This document shows positions 39,675 to 51,900 of a stretch of 64,000 bases of DNA, in pieces. Below the pieces are notes generated by a model that saw nothing but the letters and a program-made list of their open reading frames with translations, made no database searches and had not been told where the DNA came from. The position numbers and the translations under genes were made by a program. The DNA comes from Bacillus amyloliquefaciens DSM 7 = ATCC 23350. GTDB taxonomy: Bacteria; Bacillota; Bacilli; Bacillales; Bacillaceae. How positions within the stretch are numbered: the stretch's first letter is position 1; the number at the start of each line of letters is the position of its first letter. The DNA is taken from NCBI RefSeq assembly GCF_000196735.1, contig NC_014551.1, forward strand, positions 1,793,001-1,857,000. Reading direction: 5' to 3'.

Positions 39675-42600
39675 AGAACTTCTCGATGCCTACAGATCAG
39701 GAACGCTCACCATCGCTGAGGTAGAACAAGAGCTTCAGGCTTTCAAGCGGACAACTGCAAAACGTCCGCTTTCAGAAGGCCAGAAAGGTTTGTGGATGCT
39801 TCAGAAAATGTTTCCGGAGATGAGCGCATATAACATTCCGTTATGCTTTCGATTTCAAAAGCTGGATATCGAGACATTCAAAAACGCCCTTTTGTTTGTG
39901 AAGCGCCAGCACCCTATTTTGACCAGTGTGATAAAAGAGGAAAACGGCCTTCCGTATCAGATTGAAGATTCGGAGATGCATTTTCCGATTGAAGAAATAG
40001 ATCTTTCTGAACTAAGCGGGCGTGACGCTCTAACGTTTATTAAAGAAAAGGCAAAAGAACCGTTTGCGTTTGAAACCGGTCCGCTCCTGCGCGTTCAAGT
40101 GTTCCGGAGGGCGAAGCGGGAATCGATCGTGTTAATCACCATTCATCATATCATTTTTGACGGCGTGTCTCTTATGACGTTTATGTCGGCGCTGCTGGAC
40201 GCCTATGTAAAAGCAGGCGAAGGCAAAGAACCTGAAATGCTTCGGCAGGCCGCAGATTATCATGACTTTGTGAACTGGGAAAAAGAACTGCTGGAAAGTG
40301 AAGCGGGAAAAACGCATCTCTCTTATTGGAAAGAGCAGCTGGAAGGACCTCTGCCGGTGCTAGAGCTTCCGTCGGATTACCCGAGATCATCGGTTCAAAC
40401 TTGCAGGGGGCAGGCGTATCAGCGCTTGCTTCCTGATGAACTGAACCGGCAGATTAAAGTTTGCGCCCAAAAAAATAATGTCAATGAATCGGTTGTGTAT
40501 CTCGCTATTTTCAAAGGCCTGCTCTATCAATATACGAATCAGGAAGATATCATCGTCGGCATGCCGACAATGGGGCGCTCTGAGGCTCAATTTGAGTCTA
40601 TGATCGGATACTTTATTAATATGATCGCGGTCAGAAGCAGGGAGACGGGCGCAAAAACCTTTACGGCCTTTTTGAAAGAGCTTCAGATGACACTTGCAGA
40701 AGGGTTAAACCATGCCGCGTATCCGTTTCCGGCGCTTGTAAAAGAATTGAAGACAGAACGTTCGCCTGCTGTTTCACCTGTTTTTCAAACCGCGTTTTTC
40801 TATCAAAACTTCTTCCGGACAGAAGGAGCGGAAAAGCTGGCCGAACAATATCAATCACTCGGGATTGAAATGATAGAAGACATTCATCAGGAAGGCGAAT
40901 TTGAGCTTGCGCTTGAAGTCTATAAAAAAGAAAAAGAAACAGTCCTGCAATTTCTGTACAATCCGGATGTCTACAGCCCCACTACTATCGAACGGATGGC
41001 GGAGCATTATATGAAACTGGCAGAAAAAGTGCTTTCTGACCCGGAGATCGCTTTTGAAGCATGCTCCGGCCTGCTCAATCAGAATCAGGAACGGGAAAAA
41101 AGCCGCACATCCCATCAGCCGAATGAGCGCTGTATTCATGAAGTGTTTGCGGAAAAAGCCGGGCGGCACCCTGAAAGAGAAGCCGTCACATTCGGTGAAA
41201 ACAGCCTTACATATCGCGAATTAGATGAACGAAGCACGGCGCTCGCTGTGTATCTGCAAGAAAAGGGGGTCACACCGGAATGCCCGGTCGGCATTTGTAC
41301 GGAGCGTTCTTTTGAGATGGTCATCGGCATCCTCGCCATTTTAAAAGCGGGAGGTGCGTATGTGCCGCTGGACCCGGCTTTTCCAAAGGAACGGATGTCA
41401 CACGTCTTGCTTGACAGCGGCGTTTCAATCGTCTTAACGCAAGCAAAAACACGCGGCATGATTGAACGGTTAACCATCGGCGGTGTGAGCACGGTAGAGA
41501 TCGAAAACAGCGGACGCCCTGCCGGCGGGGCAAAATTGGCGCAGCGTTCAAAACCGCATCACCTCGCTTATATCCTATATACGTCCGGAAGCACGGGAAA
41601 ACCGAAAGGCGTCATGGTTGAGCACAGGGCCATCATGAACACACTGCAGTTTTTGGAAGCGGAGTATCCGGTCGCGCAGGAGGATGCCTATCTGTTAAAA
41701 ACGAACTACGTGTTTGACGTTTCGATTTCTGAATTATTCGGCTGGTTTATCGGAAACGGACGGCTTGTCATTTTGCCGCCCGGTGCAGAAAAAAATCCGC
41801 AGCTTTGCATGGAATACATCCAAACTCACCAGGTGACGCATCTGAATTTTGCTCCTGCTGTGTTTAATGTATTTCTGGAAACGGTAAAGCGGCATACGTC
41901 ATTTACAGAGGAAGGTCCTGTGAAATATGTGATGGTGGCCGGAGAGGCGTTTCCGAAAGACTTGGTCAAAAAGTCAGTATCCATCTTCAAAAACGCCAGA
42001 ATTGAAAACATATACGGCCCGACGGAAACATCCATTTATGCCGCTTACTACAGCTGCGGCGATAAGGAAATCACAAGCAGAAATACGCCGATCGGAAAAC
42101 CGATCCAAAACACGCGGCTCTATATCGTCGATGAAAAGCTCAGCCCCGTCCCGGACGGTGTGGCCGGCGAGCTTTGCGTGGCCGGCGCCGGTCTGGCCAG
42201 AGGCTATTACAATCAGCCTGAGCTGACGGCGGCATCATTTATTGATAATCCGTTTAGTGAAGGAGAAAAACTTTACAAAACAGGCGATTTGGCCAGATGG
42301 CTGCCTGACGGAAATATAGAATATGCCGGACGTATTGACAGTCAAGTAAAAATCCGCGGCTTCCGCATCGAATTGGGAGCGATTGAAGCAAAATTGAGCG
42401 AACATCCGGATATCCTTGATCAGGCGGTTGTCGTTCAGGAAAAGAACGGACATAAAAAGCTGACCGCTTATTATACGGCCCGCTCCGGTCATGCGGCAGA
42501 TGAAAAAGCGCTCCGCAAACATCTTTTATCAGGCCTGCCGGATTATATGGTGCCTGCCCATTTTATCCGACTGGATGCGCTGCCGTTAACACCGAGCGGC

Positions 42601-42903
42601 AAAGTGAACCGCAAAGACCTGGAAAAGCGCAAGGTGATCGTTCACCGGTCTGAAAAGACGGGCAGTCTGCCGTTATCAGAGGCGGAAGCGAAGGTGACTG
42701 AAATATGGGAAGACCTGCTGAATACCGCGGGGATCAAAACCGAAGACGGCTTTTTCGATGTGGGAGGCGACTCGCTGCTGGCTGTCGCCGCGGCAGAACG
42801 CATTAAACAGGAGCTGGAATGTGATTTTACCGTCACGGATTTATTCGAACACTCTACCATTCAGGCGATCAGCCGATTTATTGTTGAAACAAAACAGGCC
42901 GCT
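39664..42903 (+). other. Module 12: condensation-adenylation-PCP, alanine by family knowledge
   Basis: BaeN residues 1-1080. C domain with HHIIFDG; A core YTSGSTGKPKGVMV (about 638); PCP GGDSLL (Ser1037). Pocket residues aligned by eye read D-V-S-N-M-A-I-I-Y. I cannot assign alanine from that code alone; the assignment rests on PksN and the bacillaene structure. Confidence 0.82.
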
Positions 42904-45900
42904 GAGAGAGAGGCGCCCGCCCAAGATGAGAGAGAAAGAGAACAAACGGCTCAAAACGGGGTGCCGTCTTACTTTGAGGACAGCGTAGCGATAGTGGGGA
43001 TTTCCTGTCAATTCCCCGGCGCGAAAAATCATCATGAGTTCTGGAAGCAGTTAAGAGAAGGAAAAGAAAGCGTCCGTTTCTACTCGGAAGAAGAACTTCG
43101 GGAAGCAGGCGTACCGGAAGATTTGATCGAAAATCCCGATTATGTGCCGGCATTATCGACGATAGAAGGAAAAGATCTCTTTGACCCTGAATTCTTTCAC
43201 ATTTCTCCGAAAGACGCAGAATTTATGGATCCTCAGCTTCGGCTTTTGCTGCTTCATTCTTGGAAAGCCGTCGAGGACGCGGGATATGTATCCAAAGAGA
43301 TTCCGAAGACAAGCGTTTATATGTCGGCAAGCAATAATTCGTATCGGTCGCTTTTGCCGGAAAAAACGACAGAAGGCCATGAATCTCCTGACGGCTATGT
43401 GTCATGGGTGTTGGCGCAGAGCGGCACGATTCCGACGATGGTTTCCCATAAGCTCGGATTAAAAGGGCCAAGCTATTTCGTTCATTCAAATTGCTCGTCA
43501 TCATTAGTCGGTCTTTATTCAGCCTATCAAAGCATAACGAGCGGAGAATCGGAATACGCGCTCGTCGGCGGAGCAACTCTGCATGCTGCGACAAGCATCG
43601 GCTATGTACATCAAACAGGATTGAATTTTTCAAGCGACGGGCATGTCAAGGCATTTGACGCTTCAGCCGACGGTATGGCGGGCGGAGAAGGAGCTGCCGT
43701 CATTCTCCTGAAAAAAGCGTCACAAGCCGTTCAGGACGGAGATCACATTTACGCTATGCTAAGAGGCATCGGTCTGAACAATGACGGAGCGGATAAAGTC
43801 GGTTTTTACGCACCGAGTGTAAAAGGACAGACTGACGTCATCCAGCAAGTTTTAGACAGCACGAACGTTCACCCGGAGACTGTTTCCTATATCGAAGCGC
43901 ACGGCACAGGAACGACATTGGGTGACCCGATTGAAATGTCCGCGCTGCAGCAAGTGTATAAACGTTACACGGATCAGGAGCAGTATTGCGGGATCGGCTC
44001 CGTAAAAACGAATATCGGACATTTGGATACAGCGGCGGGCCTTGCCGGGTGCATCAAGGTCGCGATGAGTTTATATCATCGGGAGCTGGCGCCTACCATT
44101 AATTACACGTCACCGAATCCGAATATCACATTCAGCGGTTCGCCGTTTTATGTAGCGGACAAGAGAAAACCGCTTCCGGAGAGAGAGACGCCGCACCGCG
44201 CAGCGTTAAGCTCATTCGGGCTCGGAGGAACAAACGCACACGCCATTTTTGAACAATATGAAAACAAAACGATCAGCAGCTCAAATGACGGCCGGCCGCC
44301 TTATATCGTTCCGCTGTCAGCAAGAAATAAGCAGCGCCTGACTGCCTATGCATCTTGTTTATCCGACTTTCTGAATGAAGCCGAAACCGATGTTTCCTTG
44401 CATGATCTGGCGTTTACGTACCAGACCGGACGTGAGGCGATGGAAGAGAGAGCCGTCTTTATCAGTAACGATCGTCACGATTTGAAGCGTCAGCTGCAGG
44501 ATTTCATCAATGGTAATAAACAAAACATCTTACGGGGCGAAAAAGTGAGAAATAAAGAAGCGTCACCTCAGGAGATGGAAAAGCTTGCGGCGTGCCAGAC
44601 ACAGGAAGAAAAGCTGAAAGCAATCGCGGCGCTCTGGATAGAAGGGGTGCGTGTCGATTGGGGCTTATTGTATCAGGATTCCGCACCGCAACGAATCAGT
44701 GCGCCGACCTATCCGTTCGCCGAAGAGCGCTTCTGGCCGGAAGAAGCTGTGAAGCAAACGGATACGAAGCTTTTGCACCCGCTGATCCATCAGAATACAT
44801 CAGTTTTGCAGGAGCAGCGGTTCAGCTCGGAATTCACGGGCAAAGAGTATTTTATTGCCGAGCATATCATTAAAGGAATGGCGATCGTGCCTGCCGCCGT
44901 TACCCTTGAGATGGCACGGGCCGCGGCGGAGAGAAGTATCGGCGGGGTATCAGAGGAATCTTTGGGCCTTCGCTTAAAGAATATCGTGTGGGTCCGCCCG
45001 GTGATAGCCGATCAGCAGACTGTCAGTGTCCATGTCGGACTTTATGAAGAAGAAGACGGGCAGATTCAATACAGAATGTACGGCGGGAACGATTCAAGCG
45101 GTGAAGCAGCTCCTCTTTATAATCAGGGCATCGCTGAAATCATCCGAAAGGGACCGGAAGAAACGGCGGATCTTGAGCAGATGAAGCGCTGGTGCACGCA
45201 GGGAACAATCGAATCTGAAGCGTTTTATAAAGGAATGATCGGAGCTGATTACGGACCCGGATACAAAGGTGTGCAGCTTGTATACAAAGGCGAAGACCGG
45301 CTGCTTGCTAAATTGAAGCTTCCTGAATCCGTCTCTCACACAAAAGCTGATTATATCCTTCATCCGAGTATGATGGACGGTGCGCTTCAGGCCGCCGAAT
45401 ATTTGCAGAACGTAACAAGAGCGCTGCTTGCAGAAAGCGGGGAACCATTCAAAGCCGCATTACCGTTTGCTTTAGAGGAGCTGGACGTACTGAAGCCATG
45501 TGCTGCTGACATGTGGGTGTACGTCACATTCAGCGCGAACAATAAAGCCGGCGATTATATCCAAAAAGCTGATATCGATTTATATGACAATAACGGCGGG
45601 CTTTGCGTGCGGATGAGAGGATTCTCAACGCGGATCATGGAAGAAAACGCGGGTGCCGGCGTCCCTGTCAGCCGTACTGATACATTGCTGGCTGAGCCGG
45701 TCTGGAAGGAGCAGCAGAAACCGGCGCAGGAGCACGCGCCTTCGTATGAACAGCATATCATCTTCCTTTGTGAGTACGATGAAGCCGTTAAACAAGCAAT
45801 TGAAGCCAAGCTTGAACACGCAAGCGTCTTTATTTTGGACGAGCGCCCCGCATCTATTGCAGAGCGGTATCATTCCTATGCGGGTCAGCTGTTTGATCAT

Positions 45901-48900
45901 ATTAAAACCATAATGAAAGGCAAGCCGAAGGGCCGAATTCTTCTTCAGGCTGTTACGCGTTCAGCAGGCTTACAGCAGGTGTTCTCAGGCATTACCGGCC
46001 TTTTCAGAACCGCATGCCTTGAACATTCCAAGCTGATTTTTCAAATGATAGAAGCCGATGAAAAAGAAAGTGCTGAAGACATAGCGGAAAAAGTGTCCGA
46101 AAACCATATGCATGCCGAAAGCGTCCATGTGAAATATGAAAACGGCAAGCGCTTTGCTGCTGATTGGGAAGAGGTGGACATTTCTCAAGCGGAGCCGGAC
46201 ATTCCGTGGAAAGACGAAGGCGTTTATCTCATCACCGGAGGTGCCGGAGGTTTAGGCCTGATCTTTGCAAAAGAGATCGCAAACCGCACAAAAGACGCCG
46301 TCATCATATTAACCGGCCGATCCGCTCTCGGAGAAAAGCAGCAAGATCTGCTGGAAACAGTACGTGCTGCCGGCGCTTCTGTCTTCTACGAGCAAACTGA
46401 TGTCACGGATGAAGCAGAAGTATACCGATTCATCCGCAATATCCGCAAACGGCACGGCAAGCTGGACGGAATTGTTCACAGTGCCGGCATTATAAAAGAC
46501 AACTACATGGTGAAGAAGCCGGCAGAGGAATATCAAGACGTTCTCGCTCCGAAAGTGAAGGGCCTTGTGTATCTTGATGAAGCGTCACAGCATGAGAAAT
46601 TAGATGTCTTTATTGTCTTTTCATCCTTATCAGGTGTGCTTGGAAGCGTCGGCCAGGCTGACTACGCGTCTGCAAACGTCTTTATGGAGATGTATGCCGC
46701 GTACCGCCGTTCTTTACAAGCCGCAGGACAAAGATACGGAAAGACGCTTTCTGTCAGCTGGCCGTTATGGAAAGAAGGCGGAATGCAGGCAGGAAAGCAG
46801 ACAGAAGATATACTGATGCAAGAGGCGGGAATCGCACCGCTCAGCACAGAAGCCGGCATCAAGGCTTTATATCAAGGCTTGATGAGCGGGGCAGTCCGGG
46901 TGACGGTTCTTGAAGGAGACGTGAAAAACATGAAAGCAAAACTGTTCCGAAAAGAGAATGATCATCCGGAAGCTGAGTCCGGCGTACATCATGAGATTGA
47001 CGCTGACAGCCTGCTTGAAAAAGTCAAGCATCTCTTAAAACAGCAGACAGCCTCACTGTTAAAAGTGAAACTTGACAAAATTGATGCACATGAAGAAATG
47101 ACAAAATACGGGCTTGACTCTATCTCGATGACCGAGTTTACGAATCAGTTGAATAAAACGTACCGGCTTAGATTAACGCCGACGATTTTCTTTGATCATC
47201 CGACGATTCATGAATTTGCCGTTCATTTAATCAGTGAATATGAGGATGAATTCGCCGGACGGTTTGCGGTTAATACAAAAACGGTTCAATCGTCAAAACC
47301 GGTAAAAGAGACTCAAAAAACACGCCCGGCCGTTAAGCGCCGCCGCACTCTGCCTGAGACACTTCCGCAGACAGTACAGCGGGGTCAGAAGGCGGAGCCG
47401 ATTGCAATCGTAGGCATCAGCGGAATTTTTCCGATGGCTGAAGACATTGATGCTTACTGGCAAAACCTGAAGGAAGGCAAAGACTGCATGACCGAGATTC
47501 CGAAAGACCGCTGGGACTGGCGGGACTATTACGGGGATCCCGCAAAGGAAGTTAATAAAACAAATGTCAACCAAGGCGGATTTATTGACGGAATTGCTGA
47601 ATTTGATCCGTTATTTTTCGGGATTTCACCCCGGGAAGCGGAGCAAATGGACCCTCAGCAGCGTCTCCTGCTGACGTACGCATGGAAAGCGATTGAAGAT
47701 GCCGGATACGCGTCAAAGAGTCTCTCAGGCACAAAAACAGGTGTGTTTATCGGGACTGGAAATACCGGCTACGGTTCTCTATTAGCCAATGCCGATGCGA
47801 CGATTGAAGGGTCATCCGCGGCGAATACAAGTCCGTCTGTCGGACCGAACCGTGTCAGCTATACGCTCAATCTGCACGGGCCGAGCGAACCGATTGATAC
47901 GGCCTGCTCAAGCTCGCTCGTTGCCATTCACCATGCCGTTTCTTCAATAGAAGAAGGGACGTGCGACATGGCTTTAGCCGGAGGAATCAATACGATTGTT
48001 CTTCCGGATGTGTATATCAGCTTTGATAAAGCGGGCGCGCTGAGCAAAGAAGGACGATGCAAAACGTTCTCCGATCAAGCTGACGGTTTTGCCCATGGTG
48101 AAGGGGCCGGACTCTTTTTCCTGAAAAAACTGTCAGCGGCAGAGGCCGATGGAGACCATATTTACGGCGTCATTAAAGGAAGCGCAGTGAATCATGGCGG
48201 CCGTGCGGCATCTTTGACAACGCCTAACCCGAAACAACAGGCGGAAGTCATTAAAGCCGCATACAAAAAAGCGGGCATTGATCCTAAAACAGTCTCTTAT
48301 GTCGAAGCTCACGGCACCGGAACAGAACTTGGAGATCCCGTTGAAATTAACGGCCTGAAACAAGCGTTCAGCTCGTTTGCAGACGGAAAAGAGAAAGCGT
48401 CCGGCTATTGCGGCTTAGGCTCAGTCAAAACAAATATCGGCCATTTATCCCTTGCCGCGGGAGCAGCGGGCATCATTAAAATTTTGCTGCAGATGAAGCA
48501 TCGAACATTAGTCAAAAGTCTTCACTGTGAGACGGTAAATCCGTACATTCAGCTTGAAGACAGCCCGTTTTATCTGGTGCGGGAAACGATGGAATGGAAG
48601 ACGCAGACGGACGAACGAGGAAACGAGCAGCCGCGCCGCGCGGGCATCAGCTCATTCGGCATCGGCGGGGTAAATGCCCACGTCGTCATCGAAGAATACA
48701 TTCCGCAAGAAAGAGCGGAAGCAGATCATTCTCACATCGATCCATGCCTTTTCGTTCTATCCGCCAAAAATGAAAAACGCCTGAAAGAACAAGCCGAACA
48801 GCTGAAACGTGTGCTTTCAGAAAAGCGGTTCGGTCAATCCGGCCTTGTTTCTATGGCTTATACCCTCCAAATCGGAAGGGACGCCATGGAAGAACGCCTG

Positions 48901-51900
48901 GCGGTTATTGCCGGATCCGCTGAAGAACTGCAGGAAAAACTGTCGCAGTTTGTCAATGGAGATAAGAACGCGGACTTGTACAGAGGAAGAATAGACAAAG
49001 GCACGCTGCAAATGCTGACGGAAGATGAAGAAATTCAAGAAGCCGTTGAAAAATGGATGGCACGCGGCAAATACGCGAAGCTGCTCGAATTATGGGTGAA
49101 AGGGCTGAACGTCGATTGGGCGAAGCTGTACGGAGACCGGCCGCCTAAACGCATAAGCCTGCCGACATATCCGTTTGCAAAAGACCGCTATTGGGCGGCA
49201 AAACGCATCGGAAAGCACGAAAGAACAAGCGCTGTTTCTGCCGGAACGCAGGACGTGCTTCATCCGCTTCTGCACAGAAATACATCAAACCTTGCCGAAC
49301 AGCGATTCACTTCAACCTATACCGGAGAAGAATTTTACCTTGCGGACCATGTTGTACAAGGCGTGCCGATCTTACCGGGAGTGGCGCATCTTGAAATGGC
49401 GCGCGCTGCAATGGAACAGGCATCTGAAGTGCCGACCGGACAGGGAAGCGTCAAGCTTAAGAATACGGTTTGGGTGCGGCCGATCACCATTGAAGACGAG
49501 CCGATCCATGTCAATATCCGTCTCGTTCCTGATACTGCAAATGACGTTCACTTTGACATTTACAGCGGCCTTGAAACAGATCAGCCGACCGTTTACAGCC
49601 AAGGTGCAGTATCAGTCCGTCCTGACGCAGAGGCTCCGGTTATTGATCTGCAAAAGCTGAAATCACGATCCGCCGAGACACCGTTTTCTGCAGACGAAGT
49701 GTACGATATGTACCGCAAAATCGGTTTTGATTACGGCCCGGCTTTCCGGGGTGTCAAAGCGATTTATACAGGGGATGATTTCGTATTGGGCCGACTGTCG
49801 CTTGATCCGGCTTGTGCGGACACGGTACGGCAGTATGTCATGCATCCGGGCTTAATGGACTCTGCATTGCAGGCATCAAGCATATTGACCGGAACAAATG
49901 ATGAAAAACTGATGCTTCCGTTTGCGGTTCAGGAGCTCGAAGTATTCAGCGCGTGCACTGCCGGGATGTGGGTATACGCCAGACTTTCTGAAGACCATAA
50001 AGCCGGACAGGTGGAAAAACGCGATCTTGATATTTGTGATGAAAACGGCAAGGTTTGCGTAAGGCTGAAAGGTTTGTCGTTCAGAACGGCTGAAAAAGAA
50101 CCTGAGAAAAAAGAAGAAGCCCCGGAAACGCTTATGCTTGAGCCCGTATGGACCCAAAGCACTGAAACTGCCGCTCAAACGGAACCTGTTTTTGCCCGGC
50201 ATATCGTGATGCTTTGTGACACAGAACCCGGATTGAAACAAGCCGTTGAAACTGCGGGAGCCGAATGCATTGAAATGACCTCCCCGCATGAGAAACCGGC
50301 AGCGCGCTTCCGTGATTATACCGGGCGGATATTGGAGACGCTGCAAAAACTGCTGAAGGAAGAAACGGAAGGAGACGTACTCATCCAGGCGGTTCTTTCT
50401 AAAACAGGTAAGCATCAGCTGCTCTCAGGGATTTCAGGTCTGTTAAAAACAGCCGGCCTGGAACATAAAAGGCTGAAAACCCAGCTGATTGAAATAGAGC
50501 CGGCAGAAAACGGCAGAATCACAGACATCATCAGAGAAAATAAAACATGTGCTGATGACGGCCATATCAAATATGAAAACGGCATTCGATACAGGGCTGA
50601 TGTCAAAGAAACGGCTGTGTCCGGCAGTAAAATACGCACTCCTTGGAACGACGGAGGCATTTACCTTATTACCGGAGGAGCCGGGGGCCTTGGCTTTATT
50701 TTCGCGAAAGAAATCGCCCGTAACGTCAAAGAGCCGACACTGGTTCTGACCGGCCGTTCCCCATTAAGCGCGAATCAGAGGCAGCAGCTCCAATCGCTTG
50801 AATCACTCGGAGCGACAGCGGAATACAAACAGGCTGACGTGACAAACGCTCAAACTGCGGCGGATCTGGTCAAAACAATTGAGACGGAATATGGCGGACT
50901 TCACGGCATCATTCACAGCGCTGGTGTGATGAAGGATCAGTATATCGCGAAGAAAACAACTGAAGAGTTTCACAGTGTATTAGCGCCTAAAACCGATGGA
51001 TTTGTCAACCTTGATGAAGCAACCGAGCATTTAGCGCTGGACTTTTTCATCGTTTTCTCCTCCATCTCCGGCGTCACGGGGAATGCGGGACAGGCGGATT
51101 ATGCTGCGGCAAACGCGTTTATGGACAGCTATGCGGCATACCGCAACGCGCTGGTTAAGGCAATGTACCGCCATGGGCATACATTGTCAATCAATTGGCC
51201 GCTTTGGAAAGACGGCGGAATGCAAGTCAATGAAGAAATGGCGAAGCTCACCGAAAAAAGAACCGGCGTGGCGCCGATGCGCACTGAAACCGGAATAGAA
51301 GCGCTTTACAAAGCATGGAGCACGGGGAAAACAAGTGTGCTCGTCATGGAAGGAAATCTCGCCGTTATGCGGGAAAAACTGCTTCAAAAGACGCCAATAG
51401 CCGCTTTTTCACCGGTTAAAAAAACGGAGGAAACGCCTGCGCCGAAAGACTTGACGGCAAAACTTCAGGAATTGCTGGCAAAAGAGGTTTCCGGACTTCT
51501 GAAAATAAATATTGAAGAAATAGATATCGATTTGGAGTTCAATCAATACGGATTTGATTCCATTACGCTGACGGAATTTGCCAACAAACTGAATGACTCT
51601 TACCAGCTTGATTTGACACCGACCGTGTTTTTTGAATATGCGACGATTCAAGCCTTGGCTCATCATTTAGCAGAAGACTATCAAACACAATTTACCGGCA
51701 GCACACAGCCGAAAAAAGAAGAAAACCAAAGCCGAGTAACAGATGACGGCGGCATCAGGCTGACAGGGAACAAACGCTTTGCAAAAACTGCCGTACAGCC
51801 TGTTCAGACAGCGGTTGAACATAAACCGGAACCGATCGCTATCGTAGGTATGAGCGGAGTGTTTCCGAAGGCCGCAAATATTGATGAGTATTGGAGTAAC

